From: Micromonospora phaseoli
GTDB lineage: Bacteria; Actinomycetota; Actinomycetes; Mycobacteriales; Micromonosporaceae
Length of the DNA: 64,000 bases
Assembly (NCBI RefSeq): GCF_900109115.1
Contig: NZ_FNYV01000009.1
Location: 1 to 64,000 of the forward strand
Direction of reading: 5' to 3'
Under the pieces are notes generated by a model. The model searched no databases and was not told the origin of the DNA. It worked only from the letters and a program-made list of their open reading frames with translations. Position numbers and translations under genes: made by a program. Below are positions 33,234 to 41,918 of the stretch, one piece after another. Positions within the stretch are counted from its first letter, which is position 1, and each line of letters starts with the position of its first letter.

Positions 33234-35480
33234 TTGGGCGCACGAAAAGCTCTAGTCGTAGGCATAGATCGTTATTCTGGACGACATGCCCCGCTCGACT
33301 GCTGCGTCAACGACGCGACACAGATCTCAGGCTTACTGGCCGAGGAAGAGTACGGCTTTGACGTTACGACCATGACGGACGGGGACGCTACACGGGCCGC
33401 CATCATGAAATGGGCAGCGGAGGCCCGTTCTTCCCTGTCAGAGTTGGTTCTATTCTACTTCTCGGGTCATGGCGTTGTAACGGATCTTGGGACGTACTTG
33501 GTCACGGCCGACAACGCCCTGTATGACGAGGGCATCGAGATCCAGAAGCTTATAACTATTTTGGCGGGAGACCAGGACGCCCGGCACGACGCCTTGGTTC
33601 TTCTAGACTGTTGTCACTCCGGCGTCGGGGTTGCACTGGATGAACCAAACAGTGGCACTCGACCCCTCAGCAACGACGACCTACGTGTTAACGTCACGAG
33701 CGACCGTGCGATAGCCGTCCTGGCCGCCTCTTTGAGCAGCCAAGTGGCATGGGAGAAAAAGAATCATGGTCATGGGGTCTTCACGTATCACCTACTCCAG
33801 GCCTTGTACGGGGACGCTGCCGATCATGAGGGTTTCGTTACGATCAACAACATTTACGAGGTGATCTCTCGTAACATGAGTCAGCTAGTCAGCGACGGTG
33901 AGCGTCAGAAGCCGGTATTCCGTGGGCATGTTCCCGGACGCTTGATTCTCGCCGCCGGAATGAGCCCATGCCTGCCTGCTCCTTTACCCGAGGATATCCT
34001 GCGGCAGTTAGAACAAGAAGGCAAGCAGTTACTCGACGCATTCCTCCAGTTCAAGGTGCAATACGGTTCGGCCGAGTGGCGCGACGGCGGATACGAGTTG
34101 GCCTGCCGAAAGCTAGAGAACATCTATCAGTGGTTCGAAAAGCGCGCTGCGCAACCTGGCATGCTTGCCCTCCCTGGATTTCGTCAAAGTCGTGAGACCT
34201 TAAATCGGTATCGTACCGAGTTGGGCCTGGTCGAGACCGGCATGCGAATTAAGGAAGGCGTCCTCAGCCGCCAAATCGGCGCTGGCGGCTTCGGAACGGT
34301 CTGGCAAGTTCATGATAAAGAGGCGTCGTCCTCAGTCGCGTACAAGATCTACCACACCCAGGAAATGCAAGACGCGACGAAGGTTAAGCGGTTTACCAAT
34401 GGCTACCAGGCGATGACTCTGCTGAGCCATCCGAACATCGTCAGAGTCCATCGTTTTAGCACCTGCCCGGTCGGGTTTACGATGGACTATGTCGAAGGCG
34501 CCAATCTCCGCGATCTGGATCCGAAGTTCAGCCTGGATAGCCCCGCCCTCCTGGTTCTTCTTATCGATATCGCAGAGGCGGTGAAGCATGCACACGACCA
34601 TAACGTGATCCATCGAGATATCAAGCCTGAAAACATTGTGTGCCGCCTTAGCCCAGAAGCTCGACAGATTCCGCACCTTACGGACTTTGACCTCGCATGG
34701 TTCAGTACGCGAACCCAGACGGCGACACAAAATGCTATCGGAGTCATTGCGTATGCGGCGCCTGAACAGTACAGCGCATTCAATGCGAAAGCGTCGAGCG
34801 CCAAGACACCAGCCCTCGACGTCTTCTCATTTGGCCAGCTTCTGTTTTTCTGTTTTACCGGGAAGGATCCAGATCCAGTTCGCCTTCCCCGTAATTTGGA
34901 GACGCTTCAACGGGAGGTAAAGAGCATCGGTTCTAATGAATTCGTTCGCCAACTCGGCGGTCTCTATAAGGACGCCACTGAGTGGGATCACAGCGGTCGC
35001 ATCCAAGGCTTCGATGAAGTCCTGAGGCGATTGCGAAAAATTCAGGAGGAGCTAGAGAATACTGATTCTGATGCCATCCTGAACGAGGATTCATTTCTAT
35101 CGGAATTAATATACCAGCTCACTAGAGACCCGCGTGAACCGGGGGATGCAAATTTTACTAGCCGCAGCGGCAACTGGATCGTCCATCTGGCTTGGCACAC
35201 GAAGATCTGGCGCAAGGAGACAATGCCCGCCTTGGTGATGGAGTTTACTCCGCAGGGTAGGATCGGACTCGAGAATGTTAGCAATGAACAAATGCGTAGA
35301 CTGCTCAACGAGCGTGTCAATAACAAGCTGCGCCATCACAAGCCCTACGCCAGCTTGCGCAAGGGAAATCGCGGCACGTACCAGGTCTTCGTCGAGTTTG
35401 GCCCTATCGTGTTGCGTCGTAGCGGCATCGAGCCCGTCGCGAGCGCGGTTCGCTCTACGCTAGAAGCGTTGGATGGCTGA
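33234..35480 (+). CDS. caspase-like (C14) protease fused to Ser/Thr protein kinase
   Basis: 748 residues. Residues 1-245 are a metacaspase-like domain with the catalytic dyad His79 (LFYFSGHG) and Cys127 (LLDCCHSG). Residues about 250-335 form a helical linker. Residues about 343-605 are a Hanks-type kinase: Gly loop IGAGGFGTV (349-354), Lys371, HRDIKPEN (460-467), DFD at 484-486 instead of DFG, and APE at 509-511. The last 140 residues (GNWIVHLAWHTKIWRK, RRLLNERVNNKLRHH) match nothing I recognise. No signal peptide or membrane helix. TTG start with GGGAGAG upstream is preferred because it begins exactly at the conserved KALVVGID strand. Lower G+C than the chromosome. Likely a regulated protease in signalling or phage defence; the role is inferred from architecture and island location. 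Confidence 0.88.
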   Translation: MGARKALVVGIDRYSGRHAPLDCCVNDATQISGLLAEEEYGFDVTTMTDGDATRAAIMKWAAEARSSLSELVLFYFSGHGVVTDLGTYLVTADNALYDEGIEIQKLITILAGDQDARHDALVLLDCCHSGVGVALDEPNSGTRPLSNDDLRVNVTSDRAIAVLAASLSSQVAWEKKNHGHGVFTYHLLQALYGDAADHEGFVTINNIYEVISRNMSQLVSDGERQKPVFRGHVPGRLILAAGMSPCLPAPLPEDILRQLEQEGKQLLDAFLQFKVQYGSAEWRDGGYELACRKLENIYQWFEKRAAQPGMLALPGFRQSRETLNRYRTELGLVETGMRIKEGVLSRQIGAGGFGTVWQVHDKEASSSVAYKIYHTQEMQDATKVKRFTNGYQAMTLLSHPNIVRVHRFSTCPVGFTMDYVEGANLRDLDPKFSLDSPALLVLLIDIAEAVKHAHDHNVIHRDIKPENIVCRLSPEARQIPHLTDFDLAWFSTRTQTATQNAIGVIAYAAPEQYSAFNAKASSAKTPALDVFSFGQLLFFCFTGKDPDPVRLPRNLETLQREVKSIGSNEFVRQLGGLYKDATEWDHSGRIQGFDEVLRRLRKIQEELENTDSDAILNEDSFLSELIYQLTRDPREPGDANFTSRSGNWIVHLAWHTKIWRKETMPALVMEFTPQGRIGLENVSNEQMRRLLNERVNNKLRHHKPYASLRKGNRGTYQVFVEFGPIVLRRSGIEPVASAVRSTLEALDG

Positions 35481-35660
35481 AGGCTGTTTGTCTCAAGGTC
35501 GTGCCATCTAGTCGGAGCGCGCCGACTCACAGTGATCAGTGACCCTGTCTGTGTCCTACGTGCTTACAGCGCTTACAGCGCTCGAGTTTCCGAATAGGTC
35601 TTTTGAATCAAGGCACCGCGCTCCGCGGGGTGCGGGGCGGCAAGCCCGGCCGGCGGCAAG

Positions 35661-35690
35661 CCGCCCCGGCCGCCTACGGCGCCGGGGCGG
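35661..35690 (+). terminator. hairpin after the caspase-kinase gene
   Basis: CCGCCCCGGC and its perfect inverse GCCGGGGCGG enclose a 10-nt loop, 180 bp after the stop. The stretch 35481-35660 has short CTTACAGCG direct repeats but no gene I can support. Confidence 0.55.
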
Positions 35691-35738
35691 TGAGCCACCG
35701 ACAGCCGCTGGACACCGCCCCCCACGTCGGAGCAGAAC

Positions 35739-35972
35739 TCAGCCCAGCGCGAGTTCGTCCGGGAGGCGCTCACGAAGCACGGCGATCGCATGGCGCAGGC
35801 AATAATCAAGGCTGTTGCCGTCGACCCTGATCGACGCACCATCGAGCCGCTCACCCGAGATCACCATGGTCCAGGGCTTGTGCTCCCGATCCCCGTCAAT
35901 CTTGACAAGCCCGACCGGACCCATCTCCCCCAGGTGCGCCAGCAGCTCCGGCACGCACTCGTCCCACCCCAT
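35739..35972 (-). CDS. island small hypothetical protein
   Basis: 77 residues: MGWDECVPELLAHLGEMGPV, then VKIDGDREHKPWTMVISGER and LDYCLRHAIAVLRERLPDEL. Alternating strand-helix pattern and balanced composition suggest a real small protein. No SD is clear. It is convergent with the caspase-kinase gene; whether it is an antagonist of that protein or unrelated is unknown. Confidence 0.5.
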   Translation of the reverse strand: MGWDECVPELLAHLGEMGPVGLVKIDGDREHKPWTMVISGERLDGASIRVDGNSLDYCLRHAIAVLRERLPDELALG

Positions 35973-36241
35973 CCACGGATAGGAACACGGAGGCGGCTAC
36001 GGAAGCCAGCGGGTTGGCCTGGTCGCGTGGTCGGGCCTTCCGGCTGCCGCGCCAGTCCAACCCCGGAACTGGCTGCCACTGGATCATCACGTCGCGGCAC
36101 CCAGCTCCACGACCAGGACGTACCCGACCCTCCCCCCGCAGCCACCTGCCCCCGCTCCGAACTACCGAGCCCCGACCCCACAAGAGCCCTCACGACGGCG
36201 CAGCCCGCCCGATCTCTGGCAAGGCCAACTGAGCCCGCACT

Positions 36242-36352
36242 CAGGGCGTCTCCAGGGCGTCAGGGTTCTATGTCCGGGCGTCGATGGTCGTCCTTGGTCA
36301 ACTTTGGCCGACGTTTGACGCCCTGGAGACACCCTGACACCCTGACGCCCTG
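36242..36352. promoter_or_regulatory. right arm-type sites of the integrase (putative)
   Basis: CAGGGCGTC occurs at 36242 and 36253 (11 bp apart, as at the left end) and in inverted orientation at 36317-36325 and 36344-36352. GTCTCCAGGGCGTCAGGGT and its inverse form a longer inverted repeat around a 75-bp centre. The 400-bp region between the last small ORF and rnpB contains these sites and no gene. Confidence 0.55.
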
Positions 36353-36358
36353 GAGACA

Positions 36359-36392
36359 CCAGCTCAGAGCCTTGATCAGGTCTCTGAGCTGG
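36359..36392 (-). terminator. hairpin at the attR junction, possible rnpB terminator
   Basis: CCAGCTCAGAG pairs perfectly with CTCTGAGCTGG around a 12-nt loop. It lies directly after the rnpB 3' end and half of one arm is within the 39-bp repeat, so the island appears to supply a new terminator-like hairpin. Confidence 0.5.
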
Positions 36393-36393
36393 T

Positions 36394-36826
<433 letters not shown>

Positions 36827-36830
36827 ACTC

Positions 36831-36836
36831 ATCCTA
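36831..36836 (-). promoter_or_regulatory. rnpB -10 element
   Basis: TAGGAT on the minus strand, with the RNA 5' end expected a few bases downstream at about 36826. The divergent DinB gene has its own GATAAT hexamer at 36899-36904. Confidence 0.55.
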
Positions 36837-36910
36837 ACGACACGGTGTCCGCGTCTATTGCCCTGGCCGCTCGGCGTTGATCGCGAGCGCCGGCGCCGGA
36901 TAATGGCCGG

Positions 36911-37423
36911 GTGACGATGCCGCCGTTCCCTGAGCCCACGGCCCCGGCCGACGGGCGGGCCGAGGTGTTCCTGCGCTACCTCGACTACTTCCGGGAAGGC
37001 GTGTTGGCGAAGGTCTCCGGGATGGCCGAGGACGAGCAGCGGCGCAGTGGGCTGCCGTCCGGCTGGACCCCGCTGGAGCTGCTCAAGCACCTTCGTTTTG
37101 TGGAGCTGCGCTGGATCGAGTGGGGGTTCCAGGGACGCGACGTCGGGCAACCGTGGGGTGATTGGCGCGACGAGCGGTGGTACGTCGCGCCGCAGGAGGG
37201 TCTCGCCGAACTGGCGGCGGCGCTGCGCGCGCAGGGTGCGCACACGCGTGCAGTGGTGGAGGGCTCGGACCTGGCCACGCGGGGCGCGCCGGGGCCGAGG
37301 TGGGACGGTGCGGATCCGGCGTCCCTGGAGCGGGTGCTGTTCCACCTTGTTCAGGAGTACGCCCGCCATCTCGGCCAGCTCGACATCGTGGCGGAGCTGG
37401 CCGGCGGCCCGGTCGGCGAGTAG
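36911..37423 (+). CDS. DinB-family (DUF664) protein
   Basis: 170 residues, four-helix bundle. LRYLDYFREGVLAKVSGMAE, LLKHLRFVELRWIEWGF and YARHLGQLDIVAEL give the His positions for the metal site of DinB/YfiT-like hydrolases or thiol transferases. GTG 36911 lies six bases after GATAAT, suggesting a leaderless mRNA; an ATG six bases later is an alternative. In actinobacteria some relatives are mycothiol-dependent transferases, but the substrate here is unknown. Confidence 0.88.
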   Translation: MTMPPFPEPTAPADGRAEVFLRYLDYFREGVLAKVSGMAEDEQRRSGLPSGWTPLELLKHLRFVELRWIEWGFQGRDVGQPWGDWRDERWYVAPQEGLAELAAALRAQGAHTRAVVEGSDLATRGAPGPRWDGADPASLERVLFHLVQEYARHLGQLDIVAELAGGPVGE

Positions 37424-37483
37424 ATCCGGTCGGGCGGCGAGGGGGCGCGCGGCGGCGCGTCTCGGGCGGCTAGCCTGCGGATC

Positions 37484-38245
37484 ATGGACCTTTCCGACGC
37501 CGCGTTGCTGCTCGCCGCCGGTCTGGCCGCGGGTACGGTCAACGCGGTGGCCGGGGGTGGTTCGCTGATCACGTTCCCGGCGTTGCTCGCGATCGGGCTG
37601 CCGCCGGTGCCGGCGAACGTCACCAACTCGCTGTCGATCGCCCCGGGGTACGCCGCCGCCGTGGTGGGCAGCCGGATGGACCTGCCGCGCGGGCGGCTGC
37701 TGGCCGCGATGCTGCCCACCGCGATCGTCGGTGCGCTGGTCGGTGCCGGGTTGCTGCTGGTCACCCCGGCACGGGCGTTCGAGCTGGTCGTACCCTTCCT
37801 GGTGCTCGGGGCGACCGCGGTGCTGGCGTTCCAGGATCCGCTGCGCCGGCTGGTCGGCCACCCGCGTGACCTGCCACCGCGCCGCCGGGCCGTCACGGTC
37901 CAGGCCATGGTGGCGCTGGCCGCGGTGTACGGCGGCTACTTCGGCGCGGCCGTCGGAGTGATGCTGGTCGCCGGGCTGGGCCTGGTCCTGGACGCCACGC
38001 TGGCCCGGGTGAGCGCGGTCAAGAACCTGCTCTCCGCCGTGATCGGCCTGACCACGGTGGTCGTCTTCGCGCTCGCCGGCCCGGTGAACTGGGCCGGGGT
38101 GGCGGTGATCGCGCCGGCCACGCTGGTCGGCGGGTACGCCGGTGCCCGGCTGGTCCGCCGGCTGCCCTCGGTGGTGCTGAAGACCGTCATCGTCGTCTTC
38201 GGCACCACCATCGGCCTCTACCTGCTCTGGCGCGCGCTGTCCTGA
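37484..38245 (+). CDS. TauE/SafE-family membrane transporter
   Basis: 253 residues with about seven membrane segments and a duplicated fold: AAGTVNAVAGGGSLITFPAL near the start and AVYGGYFGAAVGVMLVAGLG in the middle are the two signature repeats of sulfite/sulfonate exporter family proteins. Substrate not predictable. The ATG is seven bases after TAGCCT (37471-37476), so the mRNA is probably leaderless. Confidence 0.9.
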   Translation: MDLSDAALLLAAGLAAGTVNAVAGGGSLITFPALLAIGLPPVPANVTNSLSIAPGYAAAVVGSRMDLPRGRLLAAMLPTAIVGALVGAGLLLVTPARAFELVVPFLVLGATAVLAFQDPLRRLVGHPRDLPPRRRAVTVQAMVALAAVYGGYFGAAVGVMLVAGLGLVLDATLARVSAVKNLLSAVIGLTTVVVFALAGPVNWAGVAVIAPATLVGGYAGARLVRRLPSVVLKTVIVVFGTTIGLYLLWRALS

Positions 38246-38261
38246 CCACGCCGCTGCGGTC

Positions 38262-38321
38262 GAGTGTTAACCAGGGGCCCCTGTACCACCTGAGGCGTTA
38301 ACAAGGGCCCCCTCCTTACAC
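38262..38321. repeat. dispersed paired GGGGCCCC repeat, copy B
   Basis: GTGTTAACCAGGGGCCCCTG, a middle ACCACCTGAGGCGTTAAC, then AAGGGCCCCCTCCTTACA. Same layout as the copy at 9192. Its final TTA is the reverse complement of the stop codon of the RNase H/phosphatase gene. Confidence 0.85.
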
Positions 38322-39524
38322 CTCGGCGAGGTGGGCGGTCTCGTTGACCGACCGGACGGCGACCCCGCCGTCGGGCCAGCGGTCCAGCACCGAGACGCCG
38401 GCGGCGTCGAGGTAGAGACGGTGCAGGAAGGCGTCGGTGGCGGCGAGCGCGTCGCGCAGCATCAGCTTGATCGGTGAGACGTGTGAGACCAGCACGACGG
38501 TCTGACCGGGGTACCCGGCCAGCAGCCGTTCGGTCACCCGGGCGCAGCGCTGCGCGACCTGGGCGAACGACTCCCCGTCCGGTGGGGCGATGCGGGGTGA
38601 GGCGAGCCAGGCGTCGAGTTCACCCGCCCAGCCCTCGCGCACCTCGGCGAAGGTGCGTCCCTCCCAGGCGCCGAAGTCGCACTCGATGAGGTCGTCGTCT
38701 CGGCGTACCGGGACGTCACCGGTGGCGGCGGCGATCGCCTCGGCGGTCGCCGTACACCGGGACAGCGGTGAACTGATCACGGCCGCGACGTCCGGGGCGA
38801 GCGCGGCCACCCGGGCGGCGGTGGCCCGCACCTGGGCCCGGCCCTTGGCGCTGAGCGGGATGTCGCCGCGGCCGGAGTAGCGGCCCTGCTCGGTGTACTC
38901 GGTCTCGCCGTGCCGGACCAGGATCAGTCGGGTGGCGGTGAAGGTGGGCCGGGGTTCCCAGGAGACCGGCGCGGTGCTGAGGTCGGCCCCCGGTGACTGG
39001 GTGCGGGCGGCGATCTCGGCCGCGCCACCGCCGGCCGGCTCGGGGCCGCCGAGGCGGCGCGGTGGCTCGACCAGGCGTGGCGGCGCGACGGTGGGTACGG
39101 CGGTGCCGGAGGTCGCGGCGGCGTCCATGGCGGCGTTGGCGAGCGCGTCGGCGTGGGTGTTGCGGTCCCGGGGGATCCAGCTGAACCGGACCGCGGCGAA
39201 TCGGCCGACCAGCTTGGCCGCCTCGGCGGCCAGCGGGCGCAGGCCGGGATGTTTGATCTGCCAGCGGCCACACATCTGCTCGACCACCAGCTTGGAGTCC
39301 ATCCGGACCTCGACCTCGTCGGCGCCCAGTTCGGCGGCGGCGGCCAGGCCGGCGATCAGTCCCCGGTACTCGGCGACGTTGTTGGTGGCGGTGCCGATCG
39401 CCTCGTTCCGTTCGGCCAGCACCGCGCCGGTCGCCAGGTCGCGGACCACCGCGCCGTACCCGGCCGGGCCGGGGTTGCCTCGGGATCCACCGTCGGCCTC
39501 GATGAGGACCGTACGCGGCGCCAC
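38316..39524 (-). CDS. bifunctional RNase HI / histidine phosphatase
   Basis: 402 residues. Residues 1-140 are an RNase HI domain with the acidic residues in LIEADGGSRGNPGPAG, NNVAEYRGLIAGL, MDSKLVVEQM and NTHADALANAAM. A Pro/Gly linker leads to a phosphoglycerate-mutase-type phosphatase (LILVRHGETEYTEQGRYSGR, ISSPLSRCTATAEAI, VVLVSHVSPIKLML) with the catalytic RHG and His. The same fusion in M. tuberculosis is Rv2228c, reported as an RNase H and alpha-ribazole-phosphatase-like enzyme. Two bases separate its GTG from the stop of the zinc-ribbon gene. Confidence 0.93.
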   Translation of the reverse strand: MAPRTVLIEADGGSRGNPGPAGYGAVVRDLATGAVLAERNEAIGTATNNVAEYRGLIAGLAAAAELGADEVEVRMDSKLVVEQMCGRWQIKHPGLRPLAAEAAKLVGRFAAVRFSWIPRDRNTHADALANAAMDAAATSGTAVPTVAPPRLVEPPRRLGGPEPAGGGAAEIAARTQSPGADLSTAPVSWEPRPTFTATRLILVRHGETEYTEQGRYSGRGDIPLSAKGRAQVRATAARVAALAPDVAAVISSPLSRCTATAEAIAAATGDVPVRRDDDLIECDFGAWEGRTFAEVREGWAGELDAWLASPRIAPPDGESFAQVAQRCARVTERLLAGYPGQTVVLVSHVSPIKLMLRDALAATDAFLHRLYLDAAGVSVLDRWPDGGVAVRSVNETAHLAEV

Positions 39525-39526
39525 CG

Positions 39527-40264
39527 CTACAGCCCGGACTCGTTGGTGCGGATCATGATCCGGCGGCAGTCCTCGCAGCGGACCACCTCGTCCGGGTCGG
39601 CCTTGCGGATGCGGGACAGGTCCGCGCCGGAAAGGTCCAACCGGCAGCCGCCGCAGCGGCCGGCGGCCAGCAAAGCGGCGCCGAGTCCGGTGTCGCTGCG
39701 GATCCGGTCGTAGAGCTGCACCAGGTCGGCGGGAAGGTCGTTGGCCAGGGGCTGCCGGGCGGAGCGCTTGAACTCCTCCTCGCGGCCGATCTCGGCGAGG
39801 CTGTCGTCCCGGCGCTGTTCGGTGACGGTCCGTCGCTCGCGCGCCTCGGTCAGTCGCGCTTCGATGCCGTCCAGCACCGACTGGGCGGTTTCCCGCTGCT
39901 CCATCAGCTCCAGCTCGGCGTCCTCCAGGTCGCTCTGGCGCCGGTTGAGCGAGACCAGCTCGTGCTGGAGGGCTTCCAGCTCGCGGGCCGGTCCGGTGCC
40001 GAGGGCGAGCCGGTCCTCGTCCTTGGTCTTGCGGGCCCGGACCTGGTCGACGTCCTTCTCCAGCCGGGCAATGTCGCGATCCAGGTCGTCGACCGCCACC
40101 TGGGCGCGGACCCGCTCGTCCTCCAGGGCGGACAGCTCGCGCGCGAGGGCCTCCAGTTCGGCCCGCTCCGGCAGCGACCGCCGCCGGTGGGCGAGCTGGG
40201 CGAGAGCGGTGTCGATCGCCTGGAGGTCGAGCAGGCGGCGCTGGACCTGGGGGTCAGCCTTCAC
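39527..40264 (-). CDS. coiled-coil protein with C4 zinc ribbon
   Basis: 245 residues. A long antiparallel coiled coil (residues about 5-180, heptads rich in E/R/L) is followed by a C4 zinc ribbon: CGGCRLDLSG and CEDCRRIMIR. Same family as Rv2229c and CT398-type proteins, proposed nucleic-acid-binding adaptors. GTG 40264 overlaps the upstream nif3-like stop by 11 bp. Middle gene of a conserved three-gene operon. Confidence 0.9.
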   Translation of the reverse strand: MKADPQVQRRLLDLQAIDTALAQLAHRRRSLPERAELEALARELSALEDERVRAQVAVDDLDRDIARLEKDVDQVRARKTKDEDRLALGTGPARELEALQHELVSLNRRQSDLEDAELELMEQRETAQSVLDGIEARLTEARERRTVTEQRRDDSLAEIGREEEFKRSARQPLANDLPADLVQLYDRIRSDTGLGAALLAAGRCGGCRLDLSGADLSRIRKADPDEVVRCEDCRRIMIRTNESGL

Positions 40265-41141
40265 GGGCGGGCTCCTTGTCGTCCGCGGCGGGTTCGTCCG
40301 CGGCGGTTGAGGCGGCGTGTACGGTCCACGGGTCGGTGTCCAGGTCGGACACCAGCGTCTCGACGCCGGGTGCGGCCCGCAGCACCTCGGCCAGGTCGTC
40401 CAACCAGGGCCGCTCGGTGGCCCAGTGGGTGGCGTCGAGCAACGCCGGTCCGTCGCCGGCCAGGTGTTCGCCGGCCGGATGGTGACGCAGGTCCGAGGTG
40501 AGGTACGCGTCGACTCCGGCGGCGACCGCGTCGGCCAGGAAGCTGTCTCCCGCGCCACCGCAGACTGCCAGGGTACGCACACTCCGGTTCGGGTCGCCGG
40601 CCGCGCGTACCCCGACGGCGGTCTTCGGGAGCACGGCGGCGGCCCGCCGGGTCAACTCTGCCAGGGTCAGCGGCTGCGGCAGCCGGCCGATCCGGCCGGC
40701 TCCCCGGCCCTGCCCGGCGGCGGGCGTACCCGGACGGGACGGTTGCAGCGGGCGGAGGTCGACCAGGCCGAGCCGGGCCGCGAGGGCGTCGGAGACCCCG
40801 GGGACGGCGACGTCGGCGTTGGTGTGCGCGACGTGGAGCGCGACGTCGGCCTTGATGAGCTGGTGGATGATCCGGCCCTTGTACGTCGTCGGAGCCACCG
40901 AGGAGACCCCGCGCAGCAGCAGCGGATGGTGAGCGATGATCATGTCGGCGCCGGCGTCGAGCGCCTCCGCGACGGTCTCGGGCACCACGTCGACGACGCA
41001 GAGGACCCGGCGTACGGGGGCGCGAGGGTCGCCGAGCACCAGCCCGACCCGGTCCCATTCCTCGGCCCAGGTCGGCGGGTAGCGCCGTTCCAGCTCGGCC
41101 ACCACGTCGGCGACGGTCGGCACGGCTGCGGTTGTGCTCAC
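40254..41141 (-). CDS. Nif3-like dinuclear-metal-centre protein
   Basis: 295 residues. IIAHHPLLLRG, HVAHTNADVA and the C-terminal LDATHWATERPWLDDLAEVL give the metal-binding His/Asp/Glu set of the NIF3/YbgI family (GTP cyclohydrolase I type 2 in older annotation). Likely hexameric, cytoplasmic; biochemical role unsettled. Homologue of Rv2230c. First gene of the operon with the zinc-ribbon and RNase H genes. GTG start. Confidence 0.92.
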   Translation of the reverse strand: MSTTAAVPTVADVVAELERRYPPTWAEEWDRVGLVLGDPRAPVRRVLCVVDVVPETVAEALDAGADMIIAHHPLLLRGVSSVAPTTYKGRIIHQLIKADVALHVAHTNADVAVPGVSDALAARLGLVDLRPLQPSRPGTPAAGQGRGAGRIGRLPQPLTLAELTRRAAAVLPKTAVGVRAAGDPNRSVRTLAVCGGAGDSFLADAVAAGVDAYLTSDLRHHPAGEHLAGDGPALLDATHWATERPWLDDLAEVLRAAPGVETLVSDLDTDPWTVHAASTAADEPAADDKEPAREG

Positions 41142-41277
41142 GGCGGGCCAGCTTACCGGCGTCGGCGCCCCCTTGGGACGTCACCCGGCCGGACCGGGTG
41201 CGAGCCCGGGCCGCGGCCGTCACCGCGGCCCGGTACGACGGGTGGGCGCCAACCCGGAACTGAGGTTCCGGCAGGGC

Positions 41278-41337
41278 GGGTGTTGACCGGGGGCCCCTCT
41301 ACCACCGGAGGCGTTAACCGGGGCCCTTCCTTTCACC
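41278..41337. repeat. dispersed paired GGGGCCCC repeat, copy C
   Basis: GTGTTGACCGGGGGCCCCTC, ACCACCGGAGGCGTTAAC, then CGGGGCCCTTCCTTTCAC. The most diverged of the four copies. As at 9192 and 38262, it ends at the stop codon (here TGA) of a leftward gene, with the next gene upstream. Confidence 0.8.
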
Positions 41338-41905
41338 CGGTGCGGCAGAGGCGGTCGCGGACCGCGGTCAGCGGCAGCGCCCAGGGGAAGGCGTGCTGGT
41401 GCCGCTCACCCGTGCCGGGTGGGTGCAGCGGAAAGACGTCGTCGCCGAAGAGCACGCTCACCCCCCACTCGGCGAGCCGGGCGATGCCCGCCCGGAAGGC
41501 GGGGTGGGCGGCCATCGCCGCGTTGGTGTACGGGACGGCCACCAGCGGCACTCCCCTACCCTGCGCCTCGACCAGCAGCCCGAGGGCGAGTGTGTCGGTG
41601 ATGCCGGCCACCCACTTGTTGACCGTGTTGACCGTGGCCGGACAAACGATCATGGCGCCGGCCGTCGGCAGCACGTCCGGGTCGCCCGGGTTCTTGTAAT
41701 GCGTACGCACCGGGTGGCCGGTCTGGCGGGCCAACGCGGTGCGGTCGACGAATTTGGCGCCGTCCGGCGTGGTGATCACGCAGACGTCCCAGCCGTCCTG
41801 TTGGGCCAGCTCGACGAGCCGGCCCACGTCTCGGGCCAGCGGTGAGCCGCAGGCGATGATGTAGAGCACCTCGCGGTGCCCGTCGTGGCGGTGCGAACCG
41901 GTCAT
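41333..41905 (-). CDS. flavoprotein (phosphopantothenoylcysteine decarboxylase-like)
   Basis: 190 residues. Flavodoxin-like fold: VLYIIACGSPLARDVGRLVE, VCVITTPDGAKFVD, AMIVCPATVNTVNKWVAGIT and DTLALGLLVEAQ give the FMN site (PATxNTxxKWxxGI-SDxL pattern). Such stand-alone flavoproteins are often paired with XRE regulators in actinobacteria. Its start lies 13 bp after the stop of the XRE gene, so they form an operon. Substrate unknown. Confidence 0.88.
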   Translation of the reverse strand: MTGSHRHDGHREVLYIIACGSPLARDVGRLVELAQQDGWDVCVITTPDGAKFVDRTALARQTGHPVRTHYKNPGDPDVLPTAGAMIVCPATVNTVNKWVAGITDTLALGLLVEAQGRGVPLVAVPYTNAAMAAHPAFRAGIARLAEWGVSVLFGDDVFPLHPPGTGERHQHAFPWALPLTAVRDRLCRTG

Positions 41906-41918
41906 GCCGGCTCCGAAG

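Noticed and set aside
33104..33361. 85-codon frame overlapping the start of the caspase-kinase gene
   Set aside because: It overlaps the conserved first caspase strands in another frame, has no SD, and has an Arg/Ser-rich shadow composition.
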